A stretch of 64,000 nucleotides of DNA, taken from positions 1 to 64,000 of the forward strand of contig NZ_JAHUQD010000011.1 in assembly GCF_023838525.1 (NCBI RefSeq). The letters are read 5' to 3'. The position numbers were made by a program, and so were the translations under genes. The DNA is from Caldicoprobacter algeriensis. Lineage in GTDB: Bacteria; Bacillota; Clostridia; Caldicoprobacterales; Caldicoprobacteraceae. Shown here one piece after another: positions 52,684-61,943 of this stretch. Below the pieces are notes generated by a model. That model was given only the letters and a program-made list of their open reading frames with translations. It had not been told where the DNA came from and did no database searches. Position 1 is the stretch's first letter, and each line of letters starts with the position of its first letter.

Positions 52684-53976
52684 ATGCGCATTGAAAACAT
52701 GGATATAGACAAGGGCGTGAAGCTGTGGGTTTTGCCGACCAAGAAGTTTAAAACCGTTACCATAAGCTTTTGCTTCCACAGGGACTTGGATGAGGATTAT
52801 ACCTACAACGCTTTAATCCCAGCAGTGCTAAAGCGAGGATGTGAAGGCTTTGAGACACTGAAGGACATTGAGCGGCACCTGGAGAGCCTGTACGGTGCCT
52901 TGTTCGATGTAGGAGTGCAAAAAAAGGGAGAAAGGCAGATACTCCGCTTTTCCATGGAAGTGGTAAATGACGATTACCTGGCAGAGCAGGGAATACTGGC
53001 ACAGGCTTTTTATTTTTTAAACCGCGTGATAAATCGCCCTGTTTTAGAAGGCGGCGGTTTTAAAAAGAGCTATGTGGCTCAGGAGAAGGAAAACATGAAG
53101 AACAGGATCAAGTCGCTGGTCAACGACAAGATCCAGTACAGCCTGGAGAGATGTGCTCAGGAAATGTGCAAGGGTGAAAAGTACAGTAGATATGTGTTTG
53201 GCGATGTGAAGGAATTGGAGTCCATGGATGATGCCAAGCTGTACAAGGTATATCTCGATGTTGTACAGACCAGCCCTCTGGACGTATTCGTGGTCGGGGA
53301 TGTGGACTCGGCCAAGGTCAGATTGCTGCTTGAACGCAGCCTTTCAATGGAAAGAAAGCAGGTAAAGACAATACCCAAGACCGCCTACAAAAAGCTGCAG
53401 GTAGCACCCAAGACTGTCACAGAGGAGATGGACGTGAATCAAGGCAAACTCACCATGGGCTTTAGAACCAATATAAGTGCCGCTGACAAGGAGTATTTTC
53501 CGCTGCTGGTATACAGCAGCATTTTGGGCGGTGGGCCGCATTCCAAGCTGTTTATCAATGTCAGGGAAAAGGCCAGTTTGGCTTATTACGCCTTTGCCAG
53601 GCTGGAAAAGTTTAAAGGGCTTATGTTTGTGGGAGCTGGCATTGATGTGGACAAGTATCAGCAGACGGTAGACATAATTATGGAACAGCTGAATGCCATG
53701 GCAAACGGCCAGATCACGCAGCATGAATTTGAGGGGGCCATCAATGCCATGGTTACTTCGCTGAAAGGCAGCATGGACCAGCCGTCACAGCTCATCGATT
53801 ATTATCTTGGCAACAGCGTGATGGATTCAGAAGTTACGCTGGAAGAGTTGATAGAAAAAATAAAGGGTGTTACCATGGATCAAGTGGTGGAAGTCTCCAA
53901 TAAGGTCAAGTTGGATACCATATATTTTTTGAGAAATAGAAAGAGGGGTTATGTTGTCCATGAAAAAGGAAATTAA
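52684..53976 (+). CDS. yfmF: M16 family peptidase-like subunit (YfmF type, inactive)
   Basis: A 430-residue member of the M16 (insulinase/pitrilysin) family with two homologous halves. The zinc motif HxxEH is missing: at its place is a region reading ALIPAVLKRGCEGF ... IERHLESLYGA. Together with the active partner encoded next it corresponds to the YfmF/YfmH pair of Firmicutes, linked to maturation of the modified EF-P. ATG 52684 follows AGGAGG. It overlaps yfmH by 26 nt. Confidence 0.85.
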   Translation: MRIENMDIDKGVKLWVLPTKKFKTVTISFCFHRDLDEDYTYNALIPAVLKRGCEGFETLKDIERHLESLYGALFDVGVQKKGERQILRFSMEVVNDDYLAEQGILAQAFYFLNRVINRPVLEGGGFKKSYVAQEKENMKNRIKSLVNDKIQYSLERCAQEMCKGEKYSRYVFGDVKELESMDDAKLYKVYLDVVQTSPLDVFVVGDVDSAKVRLLLERSLSMERKQVKTIPKTAYKKLQVAPKTVTEEMDVNQGKLTMGFRTNISAADKEYFPLLVYSSILGGGPHSKLFINVREKASLAYYAFARLEKFKGLMFVGAGIDVDKYQQTVDIIMEQLNAMANGQITQHEFEGAINAMVTSLKGSMDQPSQLIDYYLGNSVMDSEVTLEELIEKIKGVTMDQVVEVSNKVKLDTIYFLRNRKRGYVVHEKGN

Positions 53977-55246
53977 AAGCGATCTATTAAACGAAAAGCT
54001 GATACATGCAAAGCTAAAAAACGGATTAAATGTATACGTGCTGCCCAAGGAGGGCTATCAAAAGCAGTTTGCCATTTATGCCACCAATTATGGCTCCAAT
54101 GATAATCAGTTTGTGGTGCCCGGGGAGGAACAGCCCACAAAGGTGCCCGAGGGCATCGCACATTTTCTGGAGCACAAGCTGTTTGAGCAGGAGGAAGGAA
54201 GCGTATTTGACGTTTTTTCAAAGCTGGGGGCCAGTCCCAATGCTTTTACCAGCTTTAACACGACAGCCTACCACTTTACATCTACTGGGAACTTTTATGA
54301 GTGCCTGGATGTGCTTCTCAATTTTGTGGGCACCCCTTATTTTACTGACCAGACGGTAGAAAAGGAAAAGGGCATTATTACTCAGGAAATAGTCATGTAT
54401 CAGGATGATCCCAGCTGGCGCGTGTACTTCAACCTGCTAAAAGGGCTGTACCAGAACCATCCCGTAAAAAACGACATTGCCGGTACAGTGGAATCCATTC
54501 AGAGAATAACCAAGGAAATGCTGTATAAATGCTATGAGACTTTTTACCATCCCTCCAACATGGTTTTATTTGTAACAGGGGATGTTGATGCTGATAGAGT
54601 TATACAGCAGGTGGAGCGCCATTTTAAGGATAAAAATGTGTCAAAACAGGGCGAAATAAAGAGGATATATCCTAATGAGCCTCCCGCGGTGGCCAGCCAG
54701 ATGGTGAAGGATAAGTTGCCGGTACCCCGGCCGCTGTTTATGTTGGGGTTCAAAGATACCCAGGTGGGACAGGGGGGTCAGGCTTTGCTCGATAAGATGA
54801 TACTCAACGACATCATGCTGGATATGCTGGTGGGCCAAAGCTCCGACCTTTACAGCAAACTGTATGAGGAAGGATTGATTGACCTGTCCTTCAGTGCCGA
54901 GTATACCGGCGAGAAGGATTACGGGCATATAATAATGGGCGGTGAGTCACAAAATCCAGAAAAGGTTGTGGACATGGTTTACCGGGAGATAGAGAGGCTA
55001 AAGCAGGAACCCTGGGATGTGGAGTATTTCTCCCGGATCAAGAAAAAGAAGATTGGGGAGTATATAAGGATGTTCAACTCGCTTGAGACCATTGGCGTGC
55101 AGTTTGTGTCCTTGATTTTCAAGGAAATAGGGCTGTTTAATTACATTGAGAGGCTGATGCAGATAAATTATGAGCAGCTAAAAGGCCACTTCAACGGATT
55201 TTTTGAAAATTACCAAAGCAGCGTATCCATAATACTGCCGAATTAG
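53951..55246 (+). CDS. yfmH: M16 family zinc peptidase (YfmH type)
   Basis: A 431-residue active partner. The inverted zinc motif HFLEH lies at 71-75, with the distal Glu in the EKEKGIITQEIVMYQDDP stretch. SKLGASPNAFTSFNTTAYHF is a family hallmark. It starts within the end of yfmF, so the two proteins are made in equal amounts. Start candidates are ATG 53951, TTG 53954 and ATG 53960 after AGAGGGG. Confidence 0.9.
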   Translation: MLSMKKEIKSDLLNEKLIHAKLKNGLNVYVLPKEGYQKQFAIYATNYGSNDNQFVVPGEEQPTKVPEGIAHFLEHKLFEQEEGSVFDVFSKLGASPNAFTSFNTTAYHFTSTGNFYECLDVLLNFVGTPYFTDQTVEKEKGIITQEIVMYQDDPSWRVYFNLLKGLYQNHPVKNDIAGTVESIQRITKEMLYKCYETFYHPSNMVLFVTGDVDADRVIQQVERHFKDKNVSKQGEIKRIYPNEPPAVASQMVKDKLPVPRPLFMLGFKDTQVGQGGQALLDKMILNDIMLDMLVGQSSDLYSKLYEEGLIDLSFSAEYTGEKDYGHIIMGGESQNPEKVVDMVYREIERLKQEPWDVEYFSRIKKKKIGEYIRMFNSLETIGVQFVSLIFKEIGLFNYIERLMQINYEQLKGHFNGFFENYQSSVSIILPN

Positions 55247-55273
55247 AAAATTTTTAGGTAAGGGGGAAGTTTT

Positions 55274-56197
55274 ATGTGGCCGGATCCGGTGGCATTTGAG
55301 ATTTTTGGACGCCCTGTGTACTGGTACGGTATACTCATTGCAACAGGGGTGCTTATAGGGATTTACCTGGCGATGGGATATGCCAAGAGGCTTAAGTTTG
55401 ACCCAGAGATGATTCTGGACTTTGCCCTTCTGGCCATCCCGTTTGCCATTGTAGGCGCAAGGCTGTATTATGTGGTCTTTCAATGGGAGATCTATAAGCA
55501 CAATCCGATAGATATGTTTAAAATCTGGGAAGGCGGTCTTGCCATATACGGTGCGGTGATAGGCGGCATCGTGGCGGCTGTGATATTCTCGCGGTGGCGC
55601 AAGGTCAATTTCTGGGACCTGGCGGATATTGTAGCGCCCAGCCTTATACTCGGTCAGGCAATTGGCAGGTGGGGAAATTTCTTCAACCAGGAAGCCTACG
55701 GCAGACTAGTGACCGATAAGGCCTGGCAGTGGTTTCCGTTTGCCGTATACATAGAGGCAAAGAGAGAATGGCACATGGCTACTTTTTTCTATGAATCTAT
55801 GTGGAATTTGCTGGTATTCATCTTTTTGATGTATTACAGGAAGCGGAGGAAAAGGCCGGGGGACATATTTCTACTGTATCTGCTTCTCTATTCGTGTGGG
55901 CGTATCGTAATTGAAGGGCTTCGTACCGATAGCCTATACTGGGGGCCGTTCAGGGTTTCACAGCTGCTGGCGGGTTTGCTTATAGCCTTTTCCATTATAA
56001 TGCTTGTGGTCAGGCGAAGGAGGGTTGAGCCTGCTGCCGAACAGGGCGCTTTATCGGGTGATGATGAAAGGCTAGTGCAGATAGGCGAAAAAGAGGGAGA
56101 GCATAGAGAGCAAGAAAATCAGGGTATAAAAGAAGACGATTTACAGGATACGGGGCAAAAACCCGATTCGGACAGCTCCGATACTGCCGGGCAATGA
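55274..56197 (+). CDS. lgt: prolipoprotein diacylglyceryl transferase
   Basis: A 307-residue membrane enzyme that attaches diacylglycerol to the lipobox Cys of prolipoproteins such as the spore lipoprotein encoded at 26135. Seven hydrophobic segments are seen. Conserved are YGILIATGVLIG, GARLYYVVFQW and the Lgt signature GQAIGRWGNFFNQEAYG. After about residue 255 a very acidic tail of some 50 residues (Glu/Asp/Gln) extends beyond the usual length. ATG 55274 follows AAGGGGGAAG. Confidence 0.95.
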   Translation: MWPDPVAFEIFGRPVYWYGILIATGVLIGIYLAMGYAKRLKFDPEMILDFALLAIPFAIVGARLYYVVFQWEIYKHNPIDMFKIWEGGLAIYGAVIGGIVAAVIFSRWRKVNFWDLADIVAPSLILGQAIGRWGNFFNQEAYGRLVTDKAWQWFPFAVYIEAKREWHMATFFYESMWNLLVFIFLMYYRKRRKRPGDIFLLYLLLYSCGRIVIEGLRTDSLYWGPFRVSQLLAGLLIAFSIIMLVVRRRRVEPAAEQGALSGDDERLVQIGEKEGEHREQENQGIKEDDLQDTGQKPDSDSSDTAGQ

Positions 56198-56298
56198 TAG
56201 TGGAACATCATGCCCTGTGCCCGACGCTTAAACAAGGTAGCTTTAAACTGCAAATTAAAAGTGCAAACCAGCAATTATGGCGCGATTTAAGTGCAGGT

Positions 56299-56328
56299 AA
56301 AAAGAGAGGAAGTAGCTCCTCTCTTTTT
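56299..56328 (+). terminator. terminator of lgt
   Basis: Perfect 12-bp stem AAAAAGAGAGGA / TCCTCTCTTTTT with loop AGTAGC. Confidence 0.9.
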
Positions 56329-56400
56329 ATTATTAAAGATGGGATGAAAAATAATAAAGTCGGAAAAAATAACGGATAGAAAACTGTTGGAGGTGAGAAA

Positions 56401-56703
56401 ATGCCGGTGTTGGACATCAGCATAGTACCGGTTGGCACTGGTCAGCCCAGTTTTAGCAGCTATGTGGCTGAGGCCTGCAGGCTTATAGAGCAGCATGGGC
56501 TCAAATATCAGATTACGCCTACTGGTACGGTGATAGAGGGCAATCTTGACCAATTGATGAACGTGGCTCGACAGATTCACAGTATCCCGTTTCAAATGGG
56601 AGCCGAACGGGTTATTACCAGTATGACAATTGATGAGCGCCATGACCGGCCAATGGATATGGAAAGGCAAGTGCAATCGGTCAAGCGCAATATGAGTCAA
56701 TAA
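56401..56703 (+). CDS. MTH1187 family thiamine-binding protein (DUF77)
   Basis: A 100-residue protein starting PVLDISIVPVGTGQPSFSSY, with YQITPTGTVIEGNLDQLM: the ferredoxin-like DUF77/YkoF-type fold that binds thiamine. It probably buffers or senses thiamine. ATG 56401 follows GGAGGTGAG. It may be transcribed with the next gene (31-nt gap). Confidence 0.85.
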   Translation: MPVLDISIVPVGTGQPSFSSYVAEACRLIEQHGLKYQITPTGTVIEGNLDQLMNVARQIHSIPFQMGAERVITSMTIDERHDRPMDMERQVQSVKRNMSQ

Positions 56704-56734
56704 ATAATTTAATCATGAAAGGAGAAGTGAGGAT

Positions 56735-57115
56735 ATGGCAGAAGGAATTGAAAATAGGCAGAGTGAAAGGAACGAAGGCGGCAGAAGCTGGTTAGGCATA
56801 ATCATCCGCTTTGTAGTTGCCGCTGTGGTGCTGATGGTGACAGCGCTGCTGACCCCTGGTTTTTCCAATATGGGGTTTGGCACAGCGTTGCTGGCCGCGG
56901 TTGTAATTGCAGCGTTGGATTACGTGATACAAAAGCTGTTTAAGATCGATGCTTCACCCTTTGGACGGGGCATAACGGGATTTTTATTGTCGGCATTGAT
57001 TATCTACTTGACGCAGTTTATCGTGCCGGGAATGCAGATCAATGTATTCGGCGCTATTGTGGCGGCTTTGATCATAGGGATTATTGACGCCATTATCCCT
57101 ACACACGTTATGTGA
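56735..57115 (+). CDS. YvlD/phage-holin-IV-like membrane protein
   Basis: A 126-residue protein with a charged N-terminus and four hydrophobic helices, ending in GAIVAALIIGIIDAIIPTHV. It belongs to the Mycobacterium phage holin-like superfamily IV (YvlD group), a membrane family without defined function, not a phage gene here. ATG 56735 follows AAAGGAGAAG. Confidence 0.8.
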   Translation: MAEGIENRQSERNEGGRSWLGIIIRFVVAAVVLMVTALLTPGFSNMGFGTALLAAVVIAALDYVIQKLFKIDASPFGRGITGFLLSALIIYLTQFIVPGMQINVFGAIVAALIIGIIDAIIPTHVM

Positions 57116-57128
57116 TTTGGAAGCGAAA

Positions 57129-57190
57129 GGAGCACAACAAAAGGGACTTTTCCCCAAGCAGATGTACTTTGGGAAAAAGTCCCTTTTGTG
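57129..57190. terminator. long terminator hairpin after the YvlD-like gene
   Basis: AAAAGGGACTTTTCCCCAA pairs with TTTGGGAAAAAGTCCCTTTT, about 18 bp with one or two mismatches and a 10-nt loop. A/T tails on both sides make it usable from either strand. Confidence 0.85.
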
Positions 57191-57216
57191 TTAATCAAGT
57201 CGGAAGGCTTTTATGT

Positions 57217-57393
57217 CTATCCCTTTTGTTTTTTTCCGTCCCATGAAGCGATTCCTTTATCCAGCATTTCCTCTATTCCTTGCGGCAATGGGGTATCTAC
57301 CGGTACCAGTTTTGCGATAGGCTTTCCTCTATCGGTAACTTGTATTGTTTTACCGTTTTTGACCAATTTTAGAACTTGGTGAAAACAGAACAT
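57217..57393 (-). pseudogene. Phd/YefM-type antitoxin, C-terminal fragment
   Basis: The minus strand encodes 58 residues: LKLVKNGKTIQVTDRGKPIA then KLVPVDTPLPQGIEEMLDKG. This is the core of a prevent-host-death (Phd/YefM) antitoxin. The usual N-terminus (start through the first DNA-binding helix) is missing; the frame opens with MFCFHQV and no ribosome site. No toxin gene follows on the minus strand: a terminator hairpin is next. The fragment is a relic of a toxin-antitoxin pair next to the tRNA cluster. Confidence 0.7.
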
Positions 57394-57396
57394 AAT

Positions 57397-57432
57397 AAAA
57401 ATTAAAACCCTGTAACGCTTGATGTTACAGGG
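57397..57432 (-). terminator. terminator of the tRNA cluster
   Basis: On the minus strand CCCTGTAAC / GTTACAGGG (9 bp) followed by TTTTAATTTTT, directly after tRNA-Arg(TCG). Confidence 0.9.
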
Positions 57433-57435
57433 CTC

Positions 57436-57512
57436 TGGTGCGCCCAGCAGGATTCGAACCTGCGACCTCCAGATTCGAAGTCTGTCACTCTATCCAGCTG
57501 AGCTATGGGCGC
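57436..57512 (-). tRNA. tRNA-Arg (anticodon TCG)
   Basis: A 77-nt cloverleaf with encoded CCA; anticodon loop CTTCGAA. Last gene of the eight-tRNA minus-strand cluster. Confidence 0.95.
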
Positions 57513-57539
57513 GTAGTTTTAATTTTTGTCAAAAATAAA

Positions 57540-57614
57540 TGGAGCGGCAGACGGGATTCGAACCCGCGACATTCGCCTTGGCAAGGCGACGCTCTACCAC
57601 TGAGCCACTGCCGC
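57540..57614 (-). tRNA. tRNA-Gly (anticodon GCC)
   Basis: A 75-nt cloverleaf with CCA; anticodon loop TTGCCAA, acceptor stem GCGGCAG/CTGCCGC. Confidence 0.95.
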
Positions 57615-57618
57615 ATGA

Positions 57619-57704
57619 TGGTGCGGGCGAGAGGACTTGAACCTCCACGGATACCTTCCACTAGATCCTAAGTCTAGCGCGTCTGCCAATTCCGCCACGC
57701 CCGC
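57619..57704 (-). tRNA. tRNA-Leu (anticodon TAG)
   Basis: An 86-nt tRNA with long variable arm and CCA; anticodon loop CTTAGGA. It is followed upstream by a 120-nt gap with no gene. Confidence 0.95.
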
Positions 57705-57824
57705 TCTCTATATATGCCGACTTTTAATCTCTTCATTCAAAAGTTAAAGTTCAAAGTGTTACTTGAACAACCACACCCCAAACGGCATTATTTATGACTT
57801 TAATAAATAGTCGATGATTTAGAA

Positions 57825-57900
57825 TGGTGACCCATCGGCGATTCGAACGCCGGACACCTGGATTAAAAGTCCAGTGCTCTACCACCTGAGCTAATGGGTC
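57825..57900 (-). tRNA. tRNA-Lys (anticodon TTT)
   Basis: A 76-nt cloverleaf with CCA; anticodon loop CTTTTAA, acceptor stem GACCCAT/ATGGGTC. Confidence 0.95.
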
Positions 57901-57906
57901 ACGTTG

Positions 57907-57981
57907 TGGCTGGGGCGGCAGGATTCGAACCTACGAATGCGGGAGTCAAAGTCCCGTGCCTTACCGCTTGGCTACGCCCCA
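57907..57981 (-). tRNA. tRNA-Gln (anticodon TTG)
   Basis: A 75-nt cloverleaf with CCA; anticodon loop CTTTGAC, acceptor stem TGGGGCG/CGCCCCA. Confidence 0.95.
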
Positions 57982-57998
57982 ACGCTATAAAAATAAAT

Positions 57999-58076
57999 TG
58001 GGGTGGATAGTGGGATTCGAACCCACGACCTCCAGAGCCACAATCTGGCGCTCTAACCATCTGAGCTATACCCACC
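57999..58076 (-). tRNA. tRNA-His (anticodon GTG)
   Basis: A 78-nt tRNA including encoded G-1 (pairing with discriminator C73) and CCA; anticodon loop TTGTGGC. Confidence 0.95.
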
Positions 58077-58093
58077 GTAATTTTCTCTCAATA

Positions 58094-58170
<77 letters not shown>

Positions 58171-58177
58171 ACATTAA

Positions 58178-58251
58178 TGGAGCGGGTGATGGGAATCGAA
58201 CCCACGCCGCCAGCTTGGAAGGCTGGAGTTCTACCATTGAACTACACCCGC
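58178..58251 (-). tRNA. tRNA-Gly (anticodon TCC)
   Basis: A 74-nt cloverleaf with CCA; anticodon loop CTTCCAA. First gene of the cluster, about 50 nt after the promoter. Confidence 0.95.
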
Positions 58252-58297
58252 ATCACAATCTGAGCTCTTTATTTATTATTTCCTAACGGCAAAATAT

Positions 58298-58326
58298 ATT
58301 TTAACCTGTAGCGTGGGTTTTGTCAA
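58298..58326 (-). promoter_or_regulatory. promoter of the tRNA cluster
   Basis: On the minus strand TTGACA (58326-58321), 17-nt spacer, TAAAAT (58303-58298). Confidence 0.75.
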
Positions 58327-58519
58327 CATGCTTTTTTTATTTTTGTGCTATTATTCTGGCAAAACGCCATACATAAGGGAAGGAAAATTCAAGACCTCTA
58401 AAAGAAATTCTTCTATGATATGGACATGAATAGCAAAAAATATGATAGAATATTTCAGTACGGGCCAAGCTGTAGAGATTGACCAGACTAAACGTTGGTT
58501 TTGAGGAGGGCAGTATTGA

Positions 58520-59689
58520 ATGGCAAAAGCTTATATATTGAAAAACAGGGAAAGGCGAACTCTGTACGGTCATCCCTGGATATTTAAAAGCGACATAGAG
58601 CGAATCGAAGGGGATTGCAAGCCTGGGGATGTTGTGGACGTGTACTCATACAGAGGGAAGTTTCTGGGTAGAGGCTACTACAATCCCAGATCCCAGATTG
58701 CCATACGGCTGTTGACGCGGGAACAGGAGGATATCAATGCCGACTTTTTCTACAGGCGAATACGCAGTGCCTGGGAATATAGAAAGCAGTTTGCAGATTT
58801 GAACAGCTGCAGAGTGGTTTTTGCCGAGTCGGATTTCCTTCCCGCCCTTATAGTAGACAAGTTTTCAAATTATCTTGTGATGCAGACCCTGGCGCTGGGC
58901 ATTGACAGGTACAAGTATCTCCTGGCAGATATACTGGACGATATCATAAAACCCGATGGGATCTATGAGAGAAACGATGTGCCGGTGAGGGAACTTGAAG
59001 GCCTTGACCAGAGAAAGGGATACATTAAAGGGGAGTTTGATACAAACGTCGTCATGGTGGAAAACGGCATAAAATTCCTTGTTGATGTTGCAAATGGCCA
59101 GAAGACGGGTTATTTCCTTGACCAGAAGGAAAACAGAGCCGCTATACAACCCTTTGTGAAGGGAGCCAAGGTGCTGGATTGTTTTACCCATACGGGGGCG
59201 TTTGCTTTGCACGCGGTGCATTACGGGGCAGCCGGCGTTCTGGGCATTGATATTTCGGAGCACGCCGTGGAGTTTGCGAGGAAGAATGCCGCCTTAAACG
59301 GATATGAAGATGTGTGCCAATTTGAAGTGGGCAACGCATTCGATGTTTTGAGGAAATACCACAAGGAAAAGAACACCTTCGATGTGGTTATACTTGACCC
59401 GCCGGCCTTTACAAAGTCCCGCGATACCGTCGAAAACGCCATAAGGGGATACAAGGAGATAAACTTAAGGGCTATGAAGATAATCAGGCCGGGTGGGTAT
59501 TTGATAACCTGTTCTTGTTCGCAGCACATAGAGCCAGAGCTGTTTATGGATATCCTGTATACCGCTGCCATTGACGCCAAAAGGGATGTCAGGGTGGTAG
59601 AAAGGCGTTCTCAGGCAAAGGACCATCCGGTGCTGCTGGCATCCAAGGAGACCGAGTATTTAAAATGCGTGATTTTGCAGGTATGCTGA
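58520..59689 (+). CDS. class I rRNA methyltransferase (RlmI-like, PUA domain)
   Basis: A 389-residue enzyme: N-terminal PUA domain (about 1-75, with GHPWIFKSDIERIEGDCKPG), a middle EEHEE-like part, then a Rossmann SAM-methyltransferase domain (VLDCFTHTGAFALHAVHYGA, DPPAFTKSR, and TCSCSQHI with the catalytic Cys of m5C methyltransferases). E. coli RlmI methylates C1962 of 23S rRNA. ATG 58520 follows GAGGAGGG. Confidence 0.9.
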   Translation: MAKAYILKNRERRTLYGHPWIFKSDIERIEGDCKPGDVVDVYSYRGKFLGRGYYNPRSQIAIRLLTREQEDINADFFYRRIRSAWEYRKQFADLNSCRVVFAESDFLPALIVDKFSNYLVMQTLALGIDRYKYLLADILDDIIKPDGIYERNDVPVRELEGLDQRKGYIKGEFDTNVVMVENGIKFLVDVANGQKTGYFLDQKENRAAIQPFVKGAKVLDCFTHTGAFALHAVHYGAAGVLGIDISEHAVEFARKNAALNGYEDVCQFEVGNAFDVLRKYHKEKNTFDVVILDPPAFTKSRDTVENAIRGYKEINLRAMKIIRPGGYLITCSCSQHIEPELFMDILYTAAIDAKRDVRVVERRSQAKDHPVLLASKETEYLKCVILQVC

Positions 59690-59889
59690 CAATAGTGTTG
59701 AGGTCACCTATAGCCTACCATTTGAAAAGCGCACTTTGGCATGATAACATATCTTTAAAGAGCTTTTTAAAGAATTTTTCGAGGAATGGTGAAGTTACAG
59801 CAGCTTTTTGGGAGAGACAGTCTGATGGAGGGGAGGTAAGGGCGTCCCACTGTCCATAACGAGTGAGGTGGGCACCTGTACATCGGGTC

Positions 59890-60561
59890 ATGATGAAACT
59901 GATGTTGGTGGAAGACGATGAGGCCATTGCGGTGGGGCTAGAGTATTCCCTGTCTCAAGAGGGTTTTGAAGTCACAACCTGCTATAATGCCGCATCGGCT
60001 CTGGAAAGAATAGCGTCCGAGGACTTTGATTTTGCCATCATCGACATATCCCTTCCCGACGGCAATGGATTTGATGTGTGCAAAAAGCTTAAGGAAAAAG
60101 GGGATACACCGGTGATATTTCTGACCGCCCGGGATGATGAGGGCAGCGTGGTCATGGGTCTCGACATAGGGGCCGACGACTACATCACAAAGCCGTTTAG
60201 GCTGAGAGAGCTTCACTCCCGAATTCGGGCTGTACTCCGCAGGGCAAACAAGGCCGGCGAAGACCACATTATTAGCATTGGCAGCTTAACCGTCAACCTC
60301 GCTGAAGGCAAAGTAAAGAAGGACGGCAGAGAAGTGTTTTTGACAGCCCTGGAATACCGCCTTCTGCTCACGCTGATCAGCAACAGGGGGCGGGTGCTGA
60401 CCCGGGATCAGCTGCTCCAAAGCATCTGGGATGTGTCGGGTGACTTTGTCAATGACAATACCCTCACCGTCTACATTAAACGACTGAGGGAAAAGATAGA
60501 GGATGACCCTCAGAATCCCACTATCATAAAAACGGTGCGGGGGATAGGATACCGTATATAG
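59890..60561 (+). CDS. OmpR family response regulator (BceR-like)
   Basis: A 223-residue regulator: receiver domain (about 1-118; acidic pair EDDE, phospho-acceptor D52, TARDDEG, K102 region ITKPFRLREL) and a winged-helix DNA-binding domain (about 130-223). The next genes encode its histidine kinase and a BceAB-type transporter, the usual arrangement for sensing peptide antibiotics. ATG 59890 or 59893 is the start; the ribosome site is weak. Confidence 0.9.
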   Translation: MMKLMLVEDDEAIAVGLEYSLSQEGFEVTTCYNAASALERIASEDFDFAIIDISLPDGNGFDVCKKLKEKGDTPVIFLTARDDEGSVVMGLDIGADDYITKPFRLRELHSRIRAVLRRANKAGEDHIISIGSLTVNLAEGKVKKDGREVFLTALEYRLLLTLISNRGRVLTRDQLLQSIWDVSGDFVNDNTLTVYIKRLREKIEDDPQNPTIIKTVRGIGYRI

Positions 60562-60766
60562 CGGCTGGGGCATGAAGTCGCTAGTCAAAGTATTTTCCTA
60601 TAAAATTGCCAAGGGTATTAATGCGTTTTGTTGCATTAAAAGATGATATCCATTTTCATTATTTTAAATTGCTATCACTATACGTACTCTCAAATTGGTG
60701 AACCATGACAGGGTTTTAGAAAAATGATTAACGGTTTTGATTTCCTAATATCAGGAGGATTTGGAA

Positions 60767-61771
60767 GTGTCTTTATGGAGAAATAGGGAAATAAAGAGGT
60801 TTGCCGTGGCAGTTTCCGTTTTGAGCACTGTTTTGGTTATTATAGGTTTTTCAAGCAGCAGGGAAGCCGGAATCCTCGTTTTGATTACGGCTTTTTTGTT
60901 GTGTTCGACGTTTTTTGCTTTCACGGCCTACCGCTACATGCAGATAAGGAAGCTATCCGATTATTTAAGGCGGATTTGTGCGGGCGAGCATTCCCTTGAC
61001 ATACGCGACAATGTCGAAGGGGAGCTGAGCATTTTAAAGAATGAGATATACAAGGTGACCTTGATGCTTTCGGAGTACAACAATCAGCTGCAGCGTGAGA
61101 AATTGCGCCTGTCGGAGCACATGGCTGACATATCGCATCAACTCAAAACACCCCTCACTTCCATGATGGTCATGGTTGAACTGCTGGGCAATGAGGACTT
61201 GCCGCCCGAAAAGCGCAGGGAATTCACTGCCCGCATCTCCTCCCAATTAAAGCGCATAGAATGGCTGGTCTCCTCACTGCTTAAGATGGCCAGGCTGGAT
61301 GCCGGCGTGGTGAAGATGAAGCGAGAGAGGGTTAAGGTGCGCACCCTCATAGAAAACGCTTTAAAACCCCTCCTCATACCCATGGAAGTGAAAGGCATCA
61401 CTTGTACCGTTACAGGGCAGAATGAAACTTTAACGTGTGACCTGCAATGGACTACCGAGGCAATTATAAACATCTTGAAGAACTGCATAGAGCACGCTCC
61501 AGAGAATGGCAAAATCGAAATTGTCGCACAGGACAACCCGCTTTACTTTGAAATCCGTATATCCGATAACGGGCCGGGCATCAGCAAAGAGGACCTGCCC
61601 CACATATTTACCCGCTTTTACAGGGGCAAAAACGCATCCCCCGACAGCGTTGGAATCGGCCTTGCCATGGCCAGAAGCATAATCAAGGAGCAAAACGGGG
61701 ATATCACGGTGGAAAGCCGGGAAGGTAAAGGGACCACTTTCTTCATTCGCCTGTATAAAGCGGTTGTATGA
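60767..61771 (+). CDS. sensor histidine kinase
   Basis: A 334-residue membrane kinase with two transmembrane helices at about 10-55 and no large extracellular domain, as in intramembrane-sensing (BceS-like) kinases that rely on the transporter for detection. It has a HAMP-like linker, H-box DISHQLKTPLTS (H124), N-box NILKNCIEHAPENG and the G-boxes DNGPGISKEDL and GIGLAMARSI. GTG 60767 lies 8 nt after AGGAGG. It is separated from the regulator by 205 nt without a gene. Confidence 0.9.
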   Translation: MSLWRNREIKRFAVAVSVLSTVLVIIGFSSSREAGILVLITAFLLCSTFFAFTAYRYMQIRKLSDYLRRICAGEHSLDIRDNVEGELSILKNEIYKVTLMLSEYNNQLQREKLRLSEHMADISHQLKTPLTSMMVMVELLGNEDLPPEKRREFTARISSQLKRIEWLVSSLLKMARLDAGVVKMKRERVKVRTLIENALKPLLIPMEVKGITCTVTGQNETLTCDLQWTTEAIINILKNCIEHAPENGKIEIVAQDNPLYFEIRISDNGPGISKEDLPHIFTRFYRGKNASPDSVGIGLAMARSIIKEQNGDITVESREGKGTTFFIRLYKAVV

Positions 61772-61888
61772 AGGGGTTTTGTTGAAGAGACGAAACGATG
61801 TATAAGCTTTCCGATTTCCAGCAAGTTCTTTGGTTTTGCAGTTTCAATATTTCAATTTCTGTGCCTCACGTTTCAGAGCGTGGTAAAA

Positions 61889-61943
61889 GTGACAAAACTG
61901 TCACAGAGTAGGTCACTCGAATGTCACCCGGCTGTGGTAGACT
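61889..61943 (+). promoter_or_regulatory. probable response-regulator operator and promoter of the ABC transporter
   Basis: GTCAC occurs three times in direct orientation (61900-61904, 61912-61916, 61923-61927), 11-12 bp apart, as expected for an OmpR-type dimer; an inverted GTGAC lies at 61889-61893. An extended -10, TGGTAGACT (61935-61943), follows, with no recognisable -35 box, so the promoter probably needs the activator. Confidence 0.65.

Noticed and set aside
56735-57115. Prophage holin
   Set aside because: No phage genes are nearby; the protein belongs to the chromosomal YvlD-like group that is only named after holins.
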